Positions 18,213-27,203 are shown, counted from the first letter of the stretch. The stretch is DNA of 61,287 nt from an uncultured Ectothiorhodospiraceae bacterium (GCA_947258545.1 CAMYJI010000015.1:1-61287); one strand, 5' to 3'. Notes: a model not told the origin generated them from the sequence alone. A program made the numbers and translations.

Positions 18213-18771
18213 TAGATTGACGCGATTTTTCGTTAGAAATGAGGGTGTAAGCGTAGGTGGCTGAAAAATCGCGTATATCGGATCTGCTTAATTTTGGAAT
18301 ATTCGAATGGTGATTTAGTTTTTTTTTAGTGGTCACTCCCGTAAGCATGCTGCTGCCCGCATGTGGGCCATTTACGTTGCACTTACTTCTAAGTAAGCAA
18401 CTGTAATTGAATAAATAAGACAGAACCCGGTTCCGCATGCGGCCCGGTGTTTATTGTCTTTGATCTTGACTTGATGACTCGAAAATTCGGTTATTGTAGC
18501 CATTTCACGCGGGTGTAATGGATAATATATATATTAAATATCATATAATTATCTATAATATCTAATGTATATTAGAGATACGCAGCGGGTATCCGGAATC
18601 GGTCAGACGACGAGTTGTGAATCTGTGTGTATGCCGCATTAACCGATAATAATGACTGATGAAATAATTAGTACTAGCTAATTTAATTAATAACTAATAT
18701 ACTTAATATCGTTAGTGTAAGGATATTGAGAACCATTTTATTCAACATTTTCTTTCCTGGAGGTACACATC
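18213..18771. other. AT-rich gene-free region upstream of the first sulfur globule gene
   Basis: About 560 bases with no convincing gene. Composition drops sharply to AT-rich, with runs such as GGATAATATATATATTAAAT near 18520 and further A/T tracts up to 18720. It should hold the promoter of the sulfur globule protein gene. Such curved AT-rich DNA could also bind H-NS/Lsr2-type proteins. I could not fix a single promoter. Confidence 0.45.
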
Positions 18772-19089
18772 ATGAAAACAATAGTTACTTTGATCTCTGC
18801 CGCCACCCTGGCAGTTGCTTCTAGCGCCGCTACCGCCTGGGGACCTTTCGGTAACGGTTACAATGGCTACAACGACGGTTGGGGCAATGGTTGGGGCGAC
18901 GGCGACTTTGACGGCGGCTTCAGCATGAACTTCAGCGGTCGCGGTTCCGGTCGTGGCCACGGCCGGGGTTATGGCTACGGCTACGACGCCCCGTATTACG
19001 GCTATGCACCTTACGGTGTCGCGCCTTACGGGTATGCCCCGGTAGTTGCTCCGGTGGCCCCTCAGGCCGCGACCACCGAAAGCAAGTAA
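18772..19089 (+). CDS. Sulfur globule protein (Sgp), first copy
   Basis: A 105-residue exported protein. The signal peptide (about residues 1-23) ends at TATAW. The mature part is built of Gly, Tyr, Asn and Pro: [13 protein letters not shown], a [18 protein letters not shown] stretch, then repeats of YAPYG. This matches the structural proteins that coat periplasmic sulfur globules in Allochromatium vinosum (SgpA/SgpB type). GGAGG 9 bases before the ATG is a strong ribosome binding site, and a strong terminator follows. A second copy lies at 25327-25671 in the opposite orientation. Confidence 0.8.
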   Translation: MKTIVTLISAATLAVASSAATAWGPFGNGYNGYNDGWGNGWGDGDFDGGFSMNFSGRGSGRGHGRGYGYGYDAPYYGYAPYGVAPYGYAPVVAPVAPQAATTESK

Positions 19090-19115
19090 GACACCCTTGC
19101 TTGCCGGAAAAGCCA

Positions 19116-19151
19116 AACGGGGGCGACTCTTGCGAGTCACCCCCGTTTTTT
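19116..19151 (+). terminator. Rho-independent terminator of first sgp copy
   Basis: Arms 19116-19129 and 19134-19147 pair over 14 bases with one mismatch around a TTGC loop and run into six T. The stem sequence is nearly identical to that behind the second copy, so gene and terminator were duplicated together. Confidence 0.9.
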
Positions 19152-19190
19152 ACCGTCCAGTAATTCCATCGATTCGAGCGAGGTACACCA

Positions 19191-20015
19191 ATGAATAAGG
19201 GAATGATCACATTGTTGTTAATCGTTGCGGGGCTGTTCAATCCGGCCGCGCGCGCTGACGTGCTGGTGCTGGTACACGGCTACCTGAGCGGCGCACAGTC
19301 CTGGGATGCGAGCGGGATCTCAGCCGTTCTGGGGCGCAATGGCTGGCAGCGTGCGGGTGTGTATGCCGCCGGTCCGGCCGGGGTCCAGTTGGTCCCGATG
19401 AAGAGCGGGGGCGCGGGACACAAGTTTTATACGGTTGACCTGCCCTCCGAGGCGCCCGTACTGGTGCAGGCCTTCCAACTGCGCCAGGTCCTGCAAACTG
19501 TCAGTCAAACACATGCCGGTGAATCGATCATCATAGTGGGGCATTCGGCTGGCGGAGTGGTGGCACGCGCGGCACTGGTGCGGAGTCCGGTACACAACGT
19601 CAAGGCCCTGATTACCATCGCCACGCCACACCTTGGCACCTACCGTGCCGAGCAGGCGCTGGACGCGACCGATATCCCGTTCCCGTTCTCGATTGTGACC
19701 GATATCCTGGGTGGCGAGACCTATGACACGGCCATGCGTTCACGCAGCCTCTACGTGGACCTGGTGCGCCCGCGGCCGGGCAGCCTGCTGTTCTGGCTGA
19801 ATAACGAACCACATCCCGACATCCAGTATTTTTCCATCGTACGTGGCAAGGATGCTGTCCAGTTAGGTGACTTTGTTGTGCCGGGTTACAGCCAGGACAT
19901 GAACAACGTACCGGTATTGCGTGGCAAGTCATCGCGCATCTTGATTCCCAGGGAACATGGCCTGGACGTGCTCGACGCGAATGTAATCGTCAACCTGCTG
20001 GCCAACCTCACCTAG
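19191..20015 (+). CDS. Exported alpha/beta hydrolase (lipase/esterase-like)
   Basis: A 274-residue protein with a signal peptide (cleavage near ARADV) followed by an alpha/beta hydrolase domain. LVHGYLSG forms the oxyanion region and GHSAGG the nucleophile elbow with Ser119. The likely acid and histidine lie in the C-terminal part (REHGLDVLD). This fits triacylglycerol lipases or esterases acting in the periplasm or outside; the substrate is not evident. GAGG 8 bases before the ATG supports the start. It follows the sgp gene and its terminator by 40 bases. Confidence 0.8.
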   Translation: MNKGMITLLLIVAGLFNPAARADVLVLVHGYLSGAQSWDASGISAVLGRNGWQRAGVYAAGPAGVQLVPMKSGGAGHKFYTVDLPSEAPVLVQAFQLRQVLQTVSQTHAGESIIIVGHSAGGVVARAALVRSPVHNVKALITIATPHLGTYRAEQALDATDIPFPFSIVTDILGGETYDTAMRSRSLYVDLVRPRPGSLLFWLNNEPHPDIQYFSIVRGKDAVQLGDFVVPGYSQDMNNVPVLRGKSSRILIPREHGLDVLDANVIVNLLANLT

Positions 20016-20028
20016 GCGAGCATGGCTC

Positions 20029-20313
20029 CTAAGAAGGTACGATGTCGACACCCTTCCAGAAGGCCACATAATCCTTGATGTCGTGGGCCGCCGGTTTCGG
20101 TTCCGGGTAATACCAGGCCGCATCTGGATTGGTTCGGCCCGCGACGACGATGTTCAGGTAGGAGGCCACGCCCTTCCAGGGGCATGTGGTGTGTGTCGCG
20201 CTGGCTTCCAGGTATTCACGCCGGACCGAGTCTGGCGGGAAGTAGTGGTTGCCCTCGACTGTGAGGGTCGCCGCACTCTCTGCGATCACCTCATCATTCC
20301 ATATGGCCTTCAT
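20029..20313 (-). CDS. DUF427 domain protein
   Basis: A 94-residue protein of the DUF427 family: KAIWNDEVIAES, NHYFPPDSVRREYLEAS, the TCPWKGVASYLNI motif and a final DYVAFWKGVDI. The fold is a small beta-barrel with an exposed Cys-Pro-Trp-Lys-Gly loop; the biochemical role is unknown. The start at 20313 is set by AGGAGG about 10 bases upstream. It is convergent with the hydrolase gene. Confidence 0.88.
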   Translation of the reverse strand: MKAIWNDEVIAESAATLTVEGNHYFPPDSVRREYLEASATHTTCPWKGVASYLNIVVAGRTNPDAAWYYPEPKPAAHDIKDYVAFWKGVDIVPS

Positions 20314-20530
20314 GAGGGGGTCCTCCTGCCCGGTCGTTTTCCTTCCATACACACGGTACCGGGTTTGCGCGTGCCTTGAAATTAGATATGAGCCGGCAGT
20401 CGAAGTTCCCGGCCGCGAGTACCATGCTGACATGGCAGTTCCCGCACCACTGCCTCTGTCCGGTCCAGCGGCTGGCATCGCTGGTGCTGCATGATGTCAG
20501 CTGCGCAGTCCGTGTGCGCGGGTGTTTCTG

Positions 20531-20560
20531 TTGGATTATCATAATTACCTGCGTTATAAA
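20531..20560 (+). promoter_or_regulatory. Candidate sigma-70 promoter for the acyltransferase
   Basis: TTGGAT (20531-20536) and TATAAA (20555-20560) are separated by 18 bases, 63 bases before the start of the acyltransferase. The rest of the 310-base gap (20314-20623) shows no gene. Confidence 0.35.
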
Positions 20561-20623
20561 TTAAAAAAGCGGACAGCAGGGCCCACACAGAGCGGCTGTA
20601 GCGGTCCGTAACGGGGGTGGAAT

Positions 20624-21370
20624 GTGATTCGATTTGTTGCCGTGCTGCTCTGGCGGGTGATCAACGTGCTGGAACTGGCGGTATTCACTGCCACCCTGTA
20701 TGTATTGTCCTATCTGCCCAGGGCACTCAGGCCCTTTTACTTTTCACTGTTTCGTTTCTGGTGTCGCAGCTTTGTGCGTGCCCTGGGAGTTGAGCTGCGG
20801 CTGCATCAGAAAAATACGCTTCCCCTGCCCGAGCGTTATATCCTGATCGCGAACCACCCTTCGGCATTCGAGGACATCGGCATTCCAGCGCTGTTTCCGG
20901 TCCATTCCCTGGCAAAGATCGAGGTAAAGGACTGGTGGATCGTCGGACGGGTCAGCTGGGCTGCAGGTTCCCTGTATGTACACCGGGAGTCGCGCGAATC
21001 CCGCAATCAGGCCGCCACAGAGATCGAGCAGGCACTGGTGGAGGGGAAAAATATCGCGCTCTATCCCGAAGGGGGATGCAAGGGGCGGCGCATCTTTGAA
21101 TCGTTCCGCTATGGCGCCTTTGATATCTCGCTGCGCACCGGCATTCCTATCCTTCCCGTGTTCCTGCATTACGAAGCACAGGATGACTTCGAATGGCGTG
21201 CACCCCAGACCCTGTTGCACAAGCTTTGGCATATGTCGACAACACAAAACAGGCGGGCGAATTACTATGTCTACGACTCCATCGACCCGGGCCGATTTGC
21301 CGACAAGGCTGCCTACACGGAATACGTTCACGGCAAGTATCTGGAATGGCAGTCACGCTATCTCGACTGA
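20624..21370 (+). CDS. 1-acylglycerol-3-phosphate acyltransferase (PlsC-like)
   Basis: A 248-residue membrane-anchored acyltransferase with a hydrophobic N-terminal helix (residues 5-30). The catalytic block is NHPSAFEDIG: His78 is followed at +5 by Glu83 and at +6 by Asp84, so it differs slightly from the standard HX4D. The glycerol-phosphate-binding block is YPEGGCKGRR and the last motif is IPILPVFLHY. It should transfer an acyl chain to lysophosphatidate or a similar lipid. The start is GTG after GGGGTGG. A glycerolipid or lysophospholipid role is the family expectation. Confidence 0.8.
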   Translation: MIRFVAVLLWRVINVLELAVFTATLYVLSYLPRALRPFYFSLFRFWCRSFVRALGVELRLHQKNTLPLPERYILIANHPSAFEDIGIPALFPVHSLAKIEVKDWWIVGRVSWAAGSLYVHRESRESRNQAATEIEQALVEGKNIALYPEGGCKGRRIFESFRYGAFDISLRTGIPILPVFLHYEAQDDFEWRAPQTLLHKLWHMSTTQNRRANYYVYDSIDPGRFADKAAYTEYVHGKYLEWQSRYLD

Positions 21371-21601
21371 TCCTGCAAGCATAATCTCGATGCCATACTG
21401 TCCGCGGCCAGCCGTGGTCCTGCGGCTTATCTTCGCTGGTTGCAGACCCTCCTGATATTGCCAGTTCCGGACTCCCTTGGCCTCCGCATCGTGATGAGCC
21501 TTCTATGGCGATGGTGTGGCCACTTCATGGGCAGGCGGAGTGCTGCGAGCCATGATAGAGTAGGAATTTGCATGACTCGGCAAGTCTGCTGTTGATAATC
21601 A

Positions 21602-24013
21602 ATGAAGCTGCGTACACAGATCTCGTTGTTCCTGTTTCTCTTCGGACTGGTTCCCCTTTTTGCGGCCATCCTGATCAATGTGCCGCTGATATTCGGCCGG
21701 CTTGAACTGCTCTATCACAAGGCCTACATACAGAACCTGCGGGAAGGATTCAGCGACCTCGACCAGCATATCGCACGGCGCCATGAGACGGTCCGGCTGC
21801 TTGCCAAGTTCCCGGAGCCCGGCATGCTGCCTGCCGACAGGGGGCGACCGACAGCCAGTGACCTGGATGCAGCCCGTTCACGGTACGTGGATTGGCTCAA
21901 TCAATTACTCCTGGACCAGCTCGATGTTGTCCGGATCCTGTTTCTGGATGAACACGGTCAGGTCCAGTACTGGCTTGAAAAGGGCCGTGTTTCCGCTAGA
22001 GTGGCGCCGCGCGATGACAAGGCCGCCTATAGCAACCCACAATTCATCGAGGCCGGGTTGCAGCTTCAACCCGGCGGTGTATTGACAGGACCGATTATCT
22101 TCAATTACGAAGCAGACGAGGACGCGCCCCACACGTTCATGCAGCTCGGTCTCGTCAGCCCGGTCTACGCCGCGGCTGCAGCCGAACCCGAATCTGAAGG
22201 TGCGGCTGCACCCGAACCTGAAGGCGCGGCCAGTAAGCTGGGCGTTGTTATTGCCTACCTGGATATCGGCGGTCTCGCCAACGCCTACCAGGGCGTGTTC
22301 TGGGTACAGAATGACGGCACGTACCTGGCGCAGGACGAGTCGGAATCGGCACCCTTCTCGGCCTTCGATGACTTCCCGGGGCTGGCGGAAATCTTCAGCA
22401 AGAGCGAACTGGCGCTATGGGAGAAGGATGAACAGCAGGTGCTCTGGGTGCCACTCTTTATCACCGAGGATTCCGGCCCCTTGTGGGTCGGTCGCAGTGT
22501 CGACCCCTCACCGATCACGAAACTCCGTCATGCAATTGAAGTTCGCGTTGTGACCATCGTGCTCGGTCTGCTGATTGTCGTGTTTATTGTGGCGCGACTG
22601 ATCGCGCTGCGCACCGAACGCCTGGGGCGCGAACTGACTGAGGGGATTTCTCAGGTGATGGAACGCGATGAGCCGGTCAACTTTACCTGGCGGCGGCCGG
22701 AGGAACTTCATGCCCTGGGCGACAACCTCACCCGCCTGTCCATCAGGCATTCCGAACACAGCAAGGCCCTGCGTGACTACGCCGCCGAACTGGAAGAGTC
22801 CAACCGTTACAAGTCGGAGTTTCTCGCCAATGTCAGTCACGAGCTGCGCACGCCATTGAATTCGATCCTGCTGCTCTCCAAGATGCTGGCCGATGACAGC
22901 AAGGAGCGACAGTCTGATGAGGACCTCAAGCAAGCGCGGGTGATTCATGCGGCCGGTAATGATCTCAAGGCGCTGATTGACAACATTCTCGACCTGTCGC
23001 GTATCGAGGCGCGTCAGATGTCCCTGCACCCGGAACGCGTCAGCCTGTACCGGCTGCTGGACGAAATTCGGCAACTGCTCAAGCCACAATACGACGAGAA
23101 GGGGCTCACCCTCACGATTGACATCGACGAGGGCGCGCTTGAGTTCATCGAGACTGACAAGGAAAAACTGCGCCAGATCCTGATCAATTTCCTCTCCAAT
23201 GCGGTGAAGTTCACTGACCGTGGCGGGGCCAGGATACACTTGCAAGAATACGCCGGGCAGTCTGGCGGGGAATTTGCAGTCTGCATCAGCGTGGCCGATA
23301 CCGGGATCGGCATACCTGAAGACAAGCAGCGGGTTATATTTGAGGCCTTCAAGCAGGCAGACGGATCAACAAGCCGCCGTTTCGGTGGTACCGGGCTCGG
23401 GCTGACGATCAGCCGTGACCTCGCCCTCCTCATGGGGGGTGACATCCGCCTCGAGAGCCGGCCGGGGCAGGGGGCGACCTTCTCCCTGCTCCTGCCCGAA
23501 CACATGCCGCCGGCTGGCAGGGAGGGCGACAGGCCAGTATCGCCGGCAGAAGCGGGAACCGGAGAACAACAGGCAACCCTTCCCGTGGCGGATTACGCGG
23601 GTGCCCGGGCGCTGCTGGTGGACGACGATGTGCGCAACCTGCTGGCCCTGACCCCGGTGCTGGAGCGCTGGGGTATACAGGTCATGGCAGCCGGTGACGG
23701 TCGGGAGGCGCTGGAGACACTGGAAACCGAGGGTAACTTTGATATCGTACTGTTGGATATAATGATGCCTGAACTGAATGGCCTTGAAGTGGCACAGGAG
23801 ATCCGCAGCAAGCCCGCCTATACCGGGCTTCCGGTGATTGCACTGACGGCGCGAGCCGGCGAGGAGGATCTGAGGGATTGCCTTGCAGCGGGCGCCAACG
23901 ATCATCTGGTCAAGCCCATCGAGCTCATGGAGCTGAAGACATTGCTGGATAAATACCTCACAGGGACCGGCGGGCGCGCTGCGCAGGGAGAACACAGCGG
24001 AGGTGGGCAGTGA
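21602..24013 (+). CDS. Hybrid sensor histidine kinase
   Basis: An 803-residue membrane kinase. Helix 1 (about 8-30) and helix 2 (about 317-337) bracket a 285-residue periplasmic sensor that looks like a double Cache domain. The sensor carries an Ala/Glu/Pro repeat at about 191-210. A linker and coiled coil lead to HisKA with His413 in SHELRTPLN, then an ATPase domain (NAVKFTD, DTGIGIPED, GTGLGLTIS). A C-terminal receiver domain has phospho-acceptor Asp719 in LLDIMMPE. The start at 21602 has no clear ribosome binding site. The stop overlaps the next gene by 4 bases. Confidence 0.92.
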   Translation: MKLRTQISLFLFLFGLVPLFAAILINVPLIFGRLELLYHKAYIQNLREGFSDLDQHIARRHETVRLLAKFPEPGMLPADRGRPTASDLDAARSRYVDWLNQLLLDQLDVVRILFLDEHGQVQYWLEKGRVSARVAPRDDKAAYSNPQFIEAGLQLQPGGVLTGPIIFNYEADEDAPHTFMQLGLVSPVYAAAAAEPESEGAAAPEPEGAASKLGVVIAYLDIGGLANAYQGVFWVQNDGTYLAQDESESAPFSAFDDFPGLAEIFSKSELALWEKDEQQVLWVPLFITEDSGPLWVGRSVDPSPITKLRHAIEVRVVTIVLGLLIVVFIVARLIALRTERLGRELTEGISQVMERDEPVNFTWRRPEELHALGDNLTRLSIRHSEHSKALRDYAAELEESNRYKSEFLANVSHELRTPLNSILLLSKMLADDSKERQSDEDLKQARVIHAAGNDLKALIDNILDLSRIEARQMSLHPERVSLYRLLDEIRQLLKPQYDEKGLTLTIDIDEGALEFIETDKEKLRQILINFLSNAVKFTDRGGARIHLQEYAGQSGGEFAVCISVADTGIGIPEDKQRVIFEAFKQADGSTSRRFGGTGLGLTISRDLALLMGGDIRLESRPGQGATFSLLLPEHMPPAGREGDRPVSPAEAGTGEQQATLPVADYAGARALLVDDDVRNLLALTPVLERWGIQVMAAGDGREALETLETEGNFDIVLLDIMMPELNGLEVAQEIRSKPAYTGLPVIALTARAGEEDLRDCLAAGANDHLVKPIELMELKTLLDKYLTGTGGRAAQGEHSGGGQ

Positions 24014-24852
24014 AGCGCTATACCGGATTTCGGATCCTGATTGTCGATGACAATGAGAATAACCTGTACACACTGCATGCCCTGATCAGCAAGTACATGG
24101 ACGTGGAGGTGCTCGAGGCTGGCTCCGGTCAGGCGGCCCTTGATATTGCCCTTAATGACCCGCGTATCGACTTGATTGTGCTCGATATACAGATGCCGGA
24201 AATGGACGGTTTTCAGACGGCTTCCATGCTCAAGGTCCGGAAAAAGACCAGGGACATCCCGATCATTTTCCTGACTGCGGCCTACAAAACCGACGAATTC
24301 CAGAAGAAGGGATATGAGGTGGGCGCGGCAGACTACCTGCTCAAGCCTATCGATGACAACCAGCTGATCAACAAGATCAGTACCTATCTCCGGCTCATAG
24401 AAAAAGAGCGTGACATGAACCGGCAGCTCGAGGCGCTGGTGACAGAGCGCACACAGGAACTGCAGCAGGCCAAGAGCTACCTGGAAAATGTCATCGGCAA
24501 TATGGGCGAGGCCCTGTTGTTGCTGGATCCCTCGGGCAAGATAAAGGCCGCCAATCCGACTGCCTGCAGGATGCTCGGTTATGACCAGGACGACCTCTTC
24601 GGCATGTCCATCGGGGATGTCTTCGAGGAAGAAGAGCAGGAACAGGCAAATGCCTTCATGGGGATCTGGCTGGAGGCCCTGATCAGGACGGGAACGATCA
24701 GCAGTATCGAGGCCAGTTTTATCGCCAGGGACCGGCGCCGCGTGCCCATCCTGTTTTCAAGGACGGCCATCAAGAATGATAGCGATGAAATAACTGATAT
24801 CATATGCATTGCCAAGGATATGACCGGCTATACACGTGTTAGTGCAGGGTAG
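24010..24852 (+). CDS. REC-PAS response regulator without a DNA-binding domain
   Basis: A 280-residue cytoplasmic protein. Residues 5-125 are a receiver domain with Asp59 in LDIQMPE and the usual TAA and KPI positions. A coiled coil (about 128-160, LIEKERDMNRQLEALVTERT) follows, then a PAS domain (about 160-275). No kinase, GGDEF or DNA-binding output is present, so it probably works by protein contact, for example with the upstream hybrid kinase. The GTG start at 24010 overlaps that gene's stop, so the two are translationally coupled. Confidence 0.88.
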   Translation: MKRYTGFRILIVDDNENNLYTLHALISKYMDVEVLEAGSGQAALDIALNDPRIDLIVLDIQMPEMDGFQTASMLKVRKKTRDIPIIFLTAAYKTDEFQKKGYEVGAADYLLKPIDDNQLINKISTYLRLIEKERDMNRQLEALVTERTQELQQAKSYLENVIGNMGEALLLLDPSGKIKAANPTACRMLGYDQDDLFGMSIGDVFEEEEQEQANAFMGIWLEALIRTGTISSIEASFIARDRRRVPILFSRTAIKNDSDEITDIICIAKDMTGYTRVSAG

Positions 24853-24908
24853 TTGCAAGCCGCGCCCTGCCCGGTAAACTGTGTGGCAGACTATTTGTGG
24901 AGTGTTAA

Positions 24909-25241
24909 ATGGAAGACTCGGTACCGGACAAGACACCTGAAGAGGACATCACGTTAACTGCGGATGCACTGAAGGCGATGGGACATCCCCTGCGCTGGAA
25001 GATCCTCTGCACACTGCGCGACAACGAAATGTCCGTCGGGGAAATCGTCGAGAAGATAGGGACATCGCAGAGTAATGTGTCACAACACCTCGACCAGCTG
25101 CGCAACAAGAACATCGTTACATCACGGCGTGATGCAAACCGAATCTATTACCGGGTGCGCAATGAGCAGCTGCTGGAGCTGATTGGCACGATGCGTTCCG
25201 TGCTATGCCACGTGAACCTGGATGATATGCCCCCCGAGTAG
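24909..25241 (+). CDS. ArsR-family regulator with SqrR/BigR-like cysteine pair
   Basis: A 110-residue winged-helix repressor (ALKAMGHPLRWKILCTL; SNVSQHLDQLRNKNIV; RIYYRV). Its only cysteines are Cys34 and Cys100, 66 residues apart. That spacing, and the place of Cys34 in the ILC-L helix, match the persulfide sensors SqrR (Cys41/Cys107) and BigR. In these, sulfane sulfur links the cysteines and releases DNA. No metal-site CVC motif is present. GGAG 6 bases before the ATG supports the start. It lies between the kinase pair and the second sulfur globule gene, which fits sulfur sensing. The function is inferred. Confidence 0.75.
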   Translation: MEDSVPDKTPEEDITLTADALKAMGHPLRWKILCTLRDNEMSVGEIVEKIGTSQSNVSQHLDQLRNKNIVTSRRDANRIYYRVRNEQLLELIGTMRSVLCHVNLDDMPPE

Positions 25242-25260
25242 CGGGATTGCCGTCTGGAGT

Positions 25261-25300
25261 GCAAAAAAAACGGGGGCGACTCTCAAGAGTCGCCCCCGTT
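25261..25300 (-). terminator. Strong terminator of second sgp copy
   Basis: Arms 25270-25283 and 25286-25299 pair perfectly over 14 bases; on the minus strand the stem is followed by eight T. It may also end arsR transcription weakly on the plus strand. The stem is a near copy of the one behind the first sgp gene. Confidence 0.9.
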
Positions 25301-25326
25301 TGGCTTTTCCGGCGAGTAAGGGTGTC

Positions 25327-25671
25327 TTACTTGCTTTCGGTGTCAGCTGCCTGAGGGGCAACCGGAGCAGCTACCGGGGCAAACCCGTAAGGGGCGGCAC
25401 CGTAAGGCGCAACACCGTAAGGCGCATAGCCGTAGTACGGGGCGTCGTAACCGTAGCCACGGCCATAGCCACGGCCATAGCCACGACCGTGACCGCGACC
25501 GGAACCGCGACCGCTGAAGTTCATGCTGAACCCGCCATCGAAGTCACCGTAGCCGTCGCCGTAACCGTTGTTGTAGCCGTCGTAACCGTTACCAAAAGGA
25601 CCCCAGGCGGAAGCGGCGGTAGAAGCCACTGCCAGGGTGGCGGCAGAAATCAGAGTAGCAATCGTTTTCAT
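25327..25671 (-). CDS. Sulfur globule protein (Sgp), second copy
   Basis: A 114-residue paralogue of the gene at 18772. The signal peptide differs at only a few positions. The mature part keeps [30 protein letters not shown] and the YAPYG tail, but has extra GRGY and APYG units, so the copies differ by gain or loss of short repeats. The ATG at 25671 follows GGAG. The 270 bases upstream, up to the next gene, are AT-rich and gene-free. It would be exported and build the sulfur globule coat. Confidence 0.8.
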   Translation of the reverse strand: MKTIATLISAATLAVASTAASAWGPFGNGYDGYNNGYGDGYGDFDGGFSMNFSGRGSGRGHGRGYGRGYGRGYGYDAPYYGYAPYGVAPYGAAPYGFAPVAAPVAPQAADTESK

Positions 25672-25941
25672 GTTGTAGTTCTCCAAAAAAGTTGAATAAA
25701 GTGGTTTGAAAGTCTTTGCAATGACGGGAACTATAGTATTAGCAAACTCTTAAATAAGCAACCACTAAAATAATAAAATAGTAAAATACCTAGAAATAAT
25801 TTATAAACCCTTATTAAACAGTAAGATATAATGTCTATAGTGGATATCGCCGGGCCCGATGCAACAGGATTCAGTCAGATAAAGGGGTATCCAGTGGCAG
25901 GAGGTGGGTGATTCAGGCCGTTTCACGCCGCTGTGGACGGT

Positions 25942-26358
25942 ATGATTGCCGGGATGGGCACTTCGGGGAAACAATTGCTGTTATCGATTGTGGAGCTCGG
26001 GGGCTATGCGAATTTCGCTCCCCTGTATGCAAGCTTCGGTTATGAGGTGGCCGTCGAGCATTCCATGCGCAAGGCCATCGGTTTCCTCAAAAAGAGGCGG
26101 CCCGATCTCATCGTAGCGGAATTCAATTTCCAGTCTGATTTTCGTGACCGTACCAGCAGCCTCGAGTCATTAATGGCCGTGGTGCAGCGCTTGCCGGGTG
26201 TCCGGGTGATCGTTTTCTACGACAAGGAATACCAGCCCCAGTTCGAAAAACTCCGCGCCCGTCTGCCAGTGGATGCGGCACTGGCGTTTCCCATCGAAGA
26301 ATCGGCCCTGAAGGGCTGCTTGCAGGCCTTCGACGAGGATCAAAACATTGACGCATGA
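25942..26358 (+). CDS. Conserved hypothetical protein, receiver-like fold
   Basis: A protein of about 138 residues. It alternates strands and helices like a response-regulator receiver (LLLSIVELGG, RRPDLIVAEFNF, VRVIVFYDKEY, DAALAFPIEESAL) but lacks the usual acidic pocket and conserved lysine. It may be a degenerate receiver or a protein-interaction domain. The start is uncertain: ATG at 25942 or 25954, or GTG at 25933, none with a clear ribosome binding site. It is co-directional with the next genes. Confidence 0.55.
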   Translation: MIAGMGTSGKQLLLSIVELGGYANFAPLYASFGYEVAVEHSMRKAIGFLKKRRPDLIVAEFNFQSDFRDRTSSLESLMAVVQRLPGVRVIVFYDKEYQPQFEKLRARLPVDAALAFPIEESALKGCLQAFDEDQNIDA

Positions 26359-26428
26359 TCCGAAACTTGTTTAGAGTGGGTAATACGAGAACCCGGACTG
26401 TTCTGTCAGTCGGGGAAGCAGGGAAAAT

Positions 26429-27172
26429 ATGACGGTCAAGCCTTACTCCACCCTGGTACTGCCTCGGCAGCATGGCTCTGGTACAGCTGCATGGCGTGAC
26501 AGCTCTTTGCTGCTGTTGTTTATGCTGTTCCTGTCTATCCTCCTGGTGGCACCGGTTTCAGCCGCTGATCTGAGGGTGCGGGTGTTCGAACGGGGAGGGC
26601 AGGCGCCACTGGCGGGTGTCTCCGTGTGTGTGGGTACACAGGCGAATCCGACACAATTTGGCGCAGTCAGCACCAATCACGATGGCTACGCTGTATTCCG
26701 GGATCTTCCGCGTGCCCCGCTGAATGTCATTGCATCGAAGGCGGGCTTCCTGGGGCAGCAGGAAGCACTGATTACTTCCAATATGGAGCGGCTCCTGGTT
26801 GTGTCCCTGCCCACCGGTGGGGGTGGACCGAAATGCGAACTGGACGTGCGTGACTCCGGTAGCGGGTCCGCTGGTGGCCTGCAGGTGCGGAATCTCAGCA
26901 TCAACAACGGGGCTGCGATTACCGCCAGCCGGTATGTGTTTCTGAATCACGCCCTGGAGGGTCATCCCACAGATTACCGGGCCAGCGAGAACCCTGACTT
27001 CAGGGGTGCCGGCTGGCAGTCGTATATCCCCAAGCCCGCACTTGAACTCAGTCCGGGTGGTGGTCGAAAGGTTGTCTATTTCCAGGTACGCCGCTATTCG
27101 AAGGTGAATGGTGCTGATATCCAGATATTGTCTCCGGTGGTGCGCGACTCCATTACCGTACGCCTTCCCTGA
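26429..27172 (+). CDS. Exported protein with carboxypeptidase-regulatory-like domain
   Basis: A 247-residue protein with a long basic N-terminus and a hydrophobic signal (about residues 26-45, ending VSAAD). Residues 48-125 look like a transthyretin-like carboxypeptidase-regulatory domain (VFERGGQAPLAGVSV, TNHDGYAVFRDLP), a beta-sandwich found in secreted proteins. A Gly/Ser-rich linker leads to a C-terminal beta-rich part. It precedes a membrane-anchored metzincin-like protease gene by 31 bases, so the two may be one unit. Confidence 0.6.
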   Translation: MTVKPYSTLVLPRQHGSGTAAWRDSSLLLLFMLFLSILLVAPVSAADLRVRVFERGGQAPLAGVSVCVGTQANPTQFGAVSTNHDGYAVFRDLPRAPLNVIASKAGFLGQQEALITSNMERLLVVSLPTGGGGPKCELDVRDSGSGSAGGLQVRNLSINNGAAITASRYVFLNHALEGHPTDYRASENPDFRGAGWQSYIPKPALELSPGGGRKVVYFQVRRYSKVNGADIQILSPVVRDSITVRLP

Positions 27173-27203
27173 AGCCGGTATTAACCCCCTGGCGTTCTGA
27201 TTT

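Noticed and set aside
18742..19140. A 132-residue frame opposite the first sulfur globule gene
   Set aside because: It mirrors the Gly/Tyr codon repeats of the real gene, which has a signal peptide, ribosome binding site and terminator.
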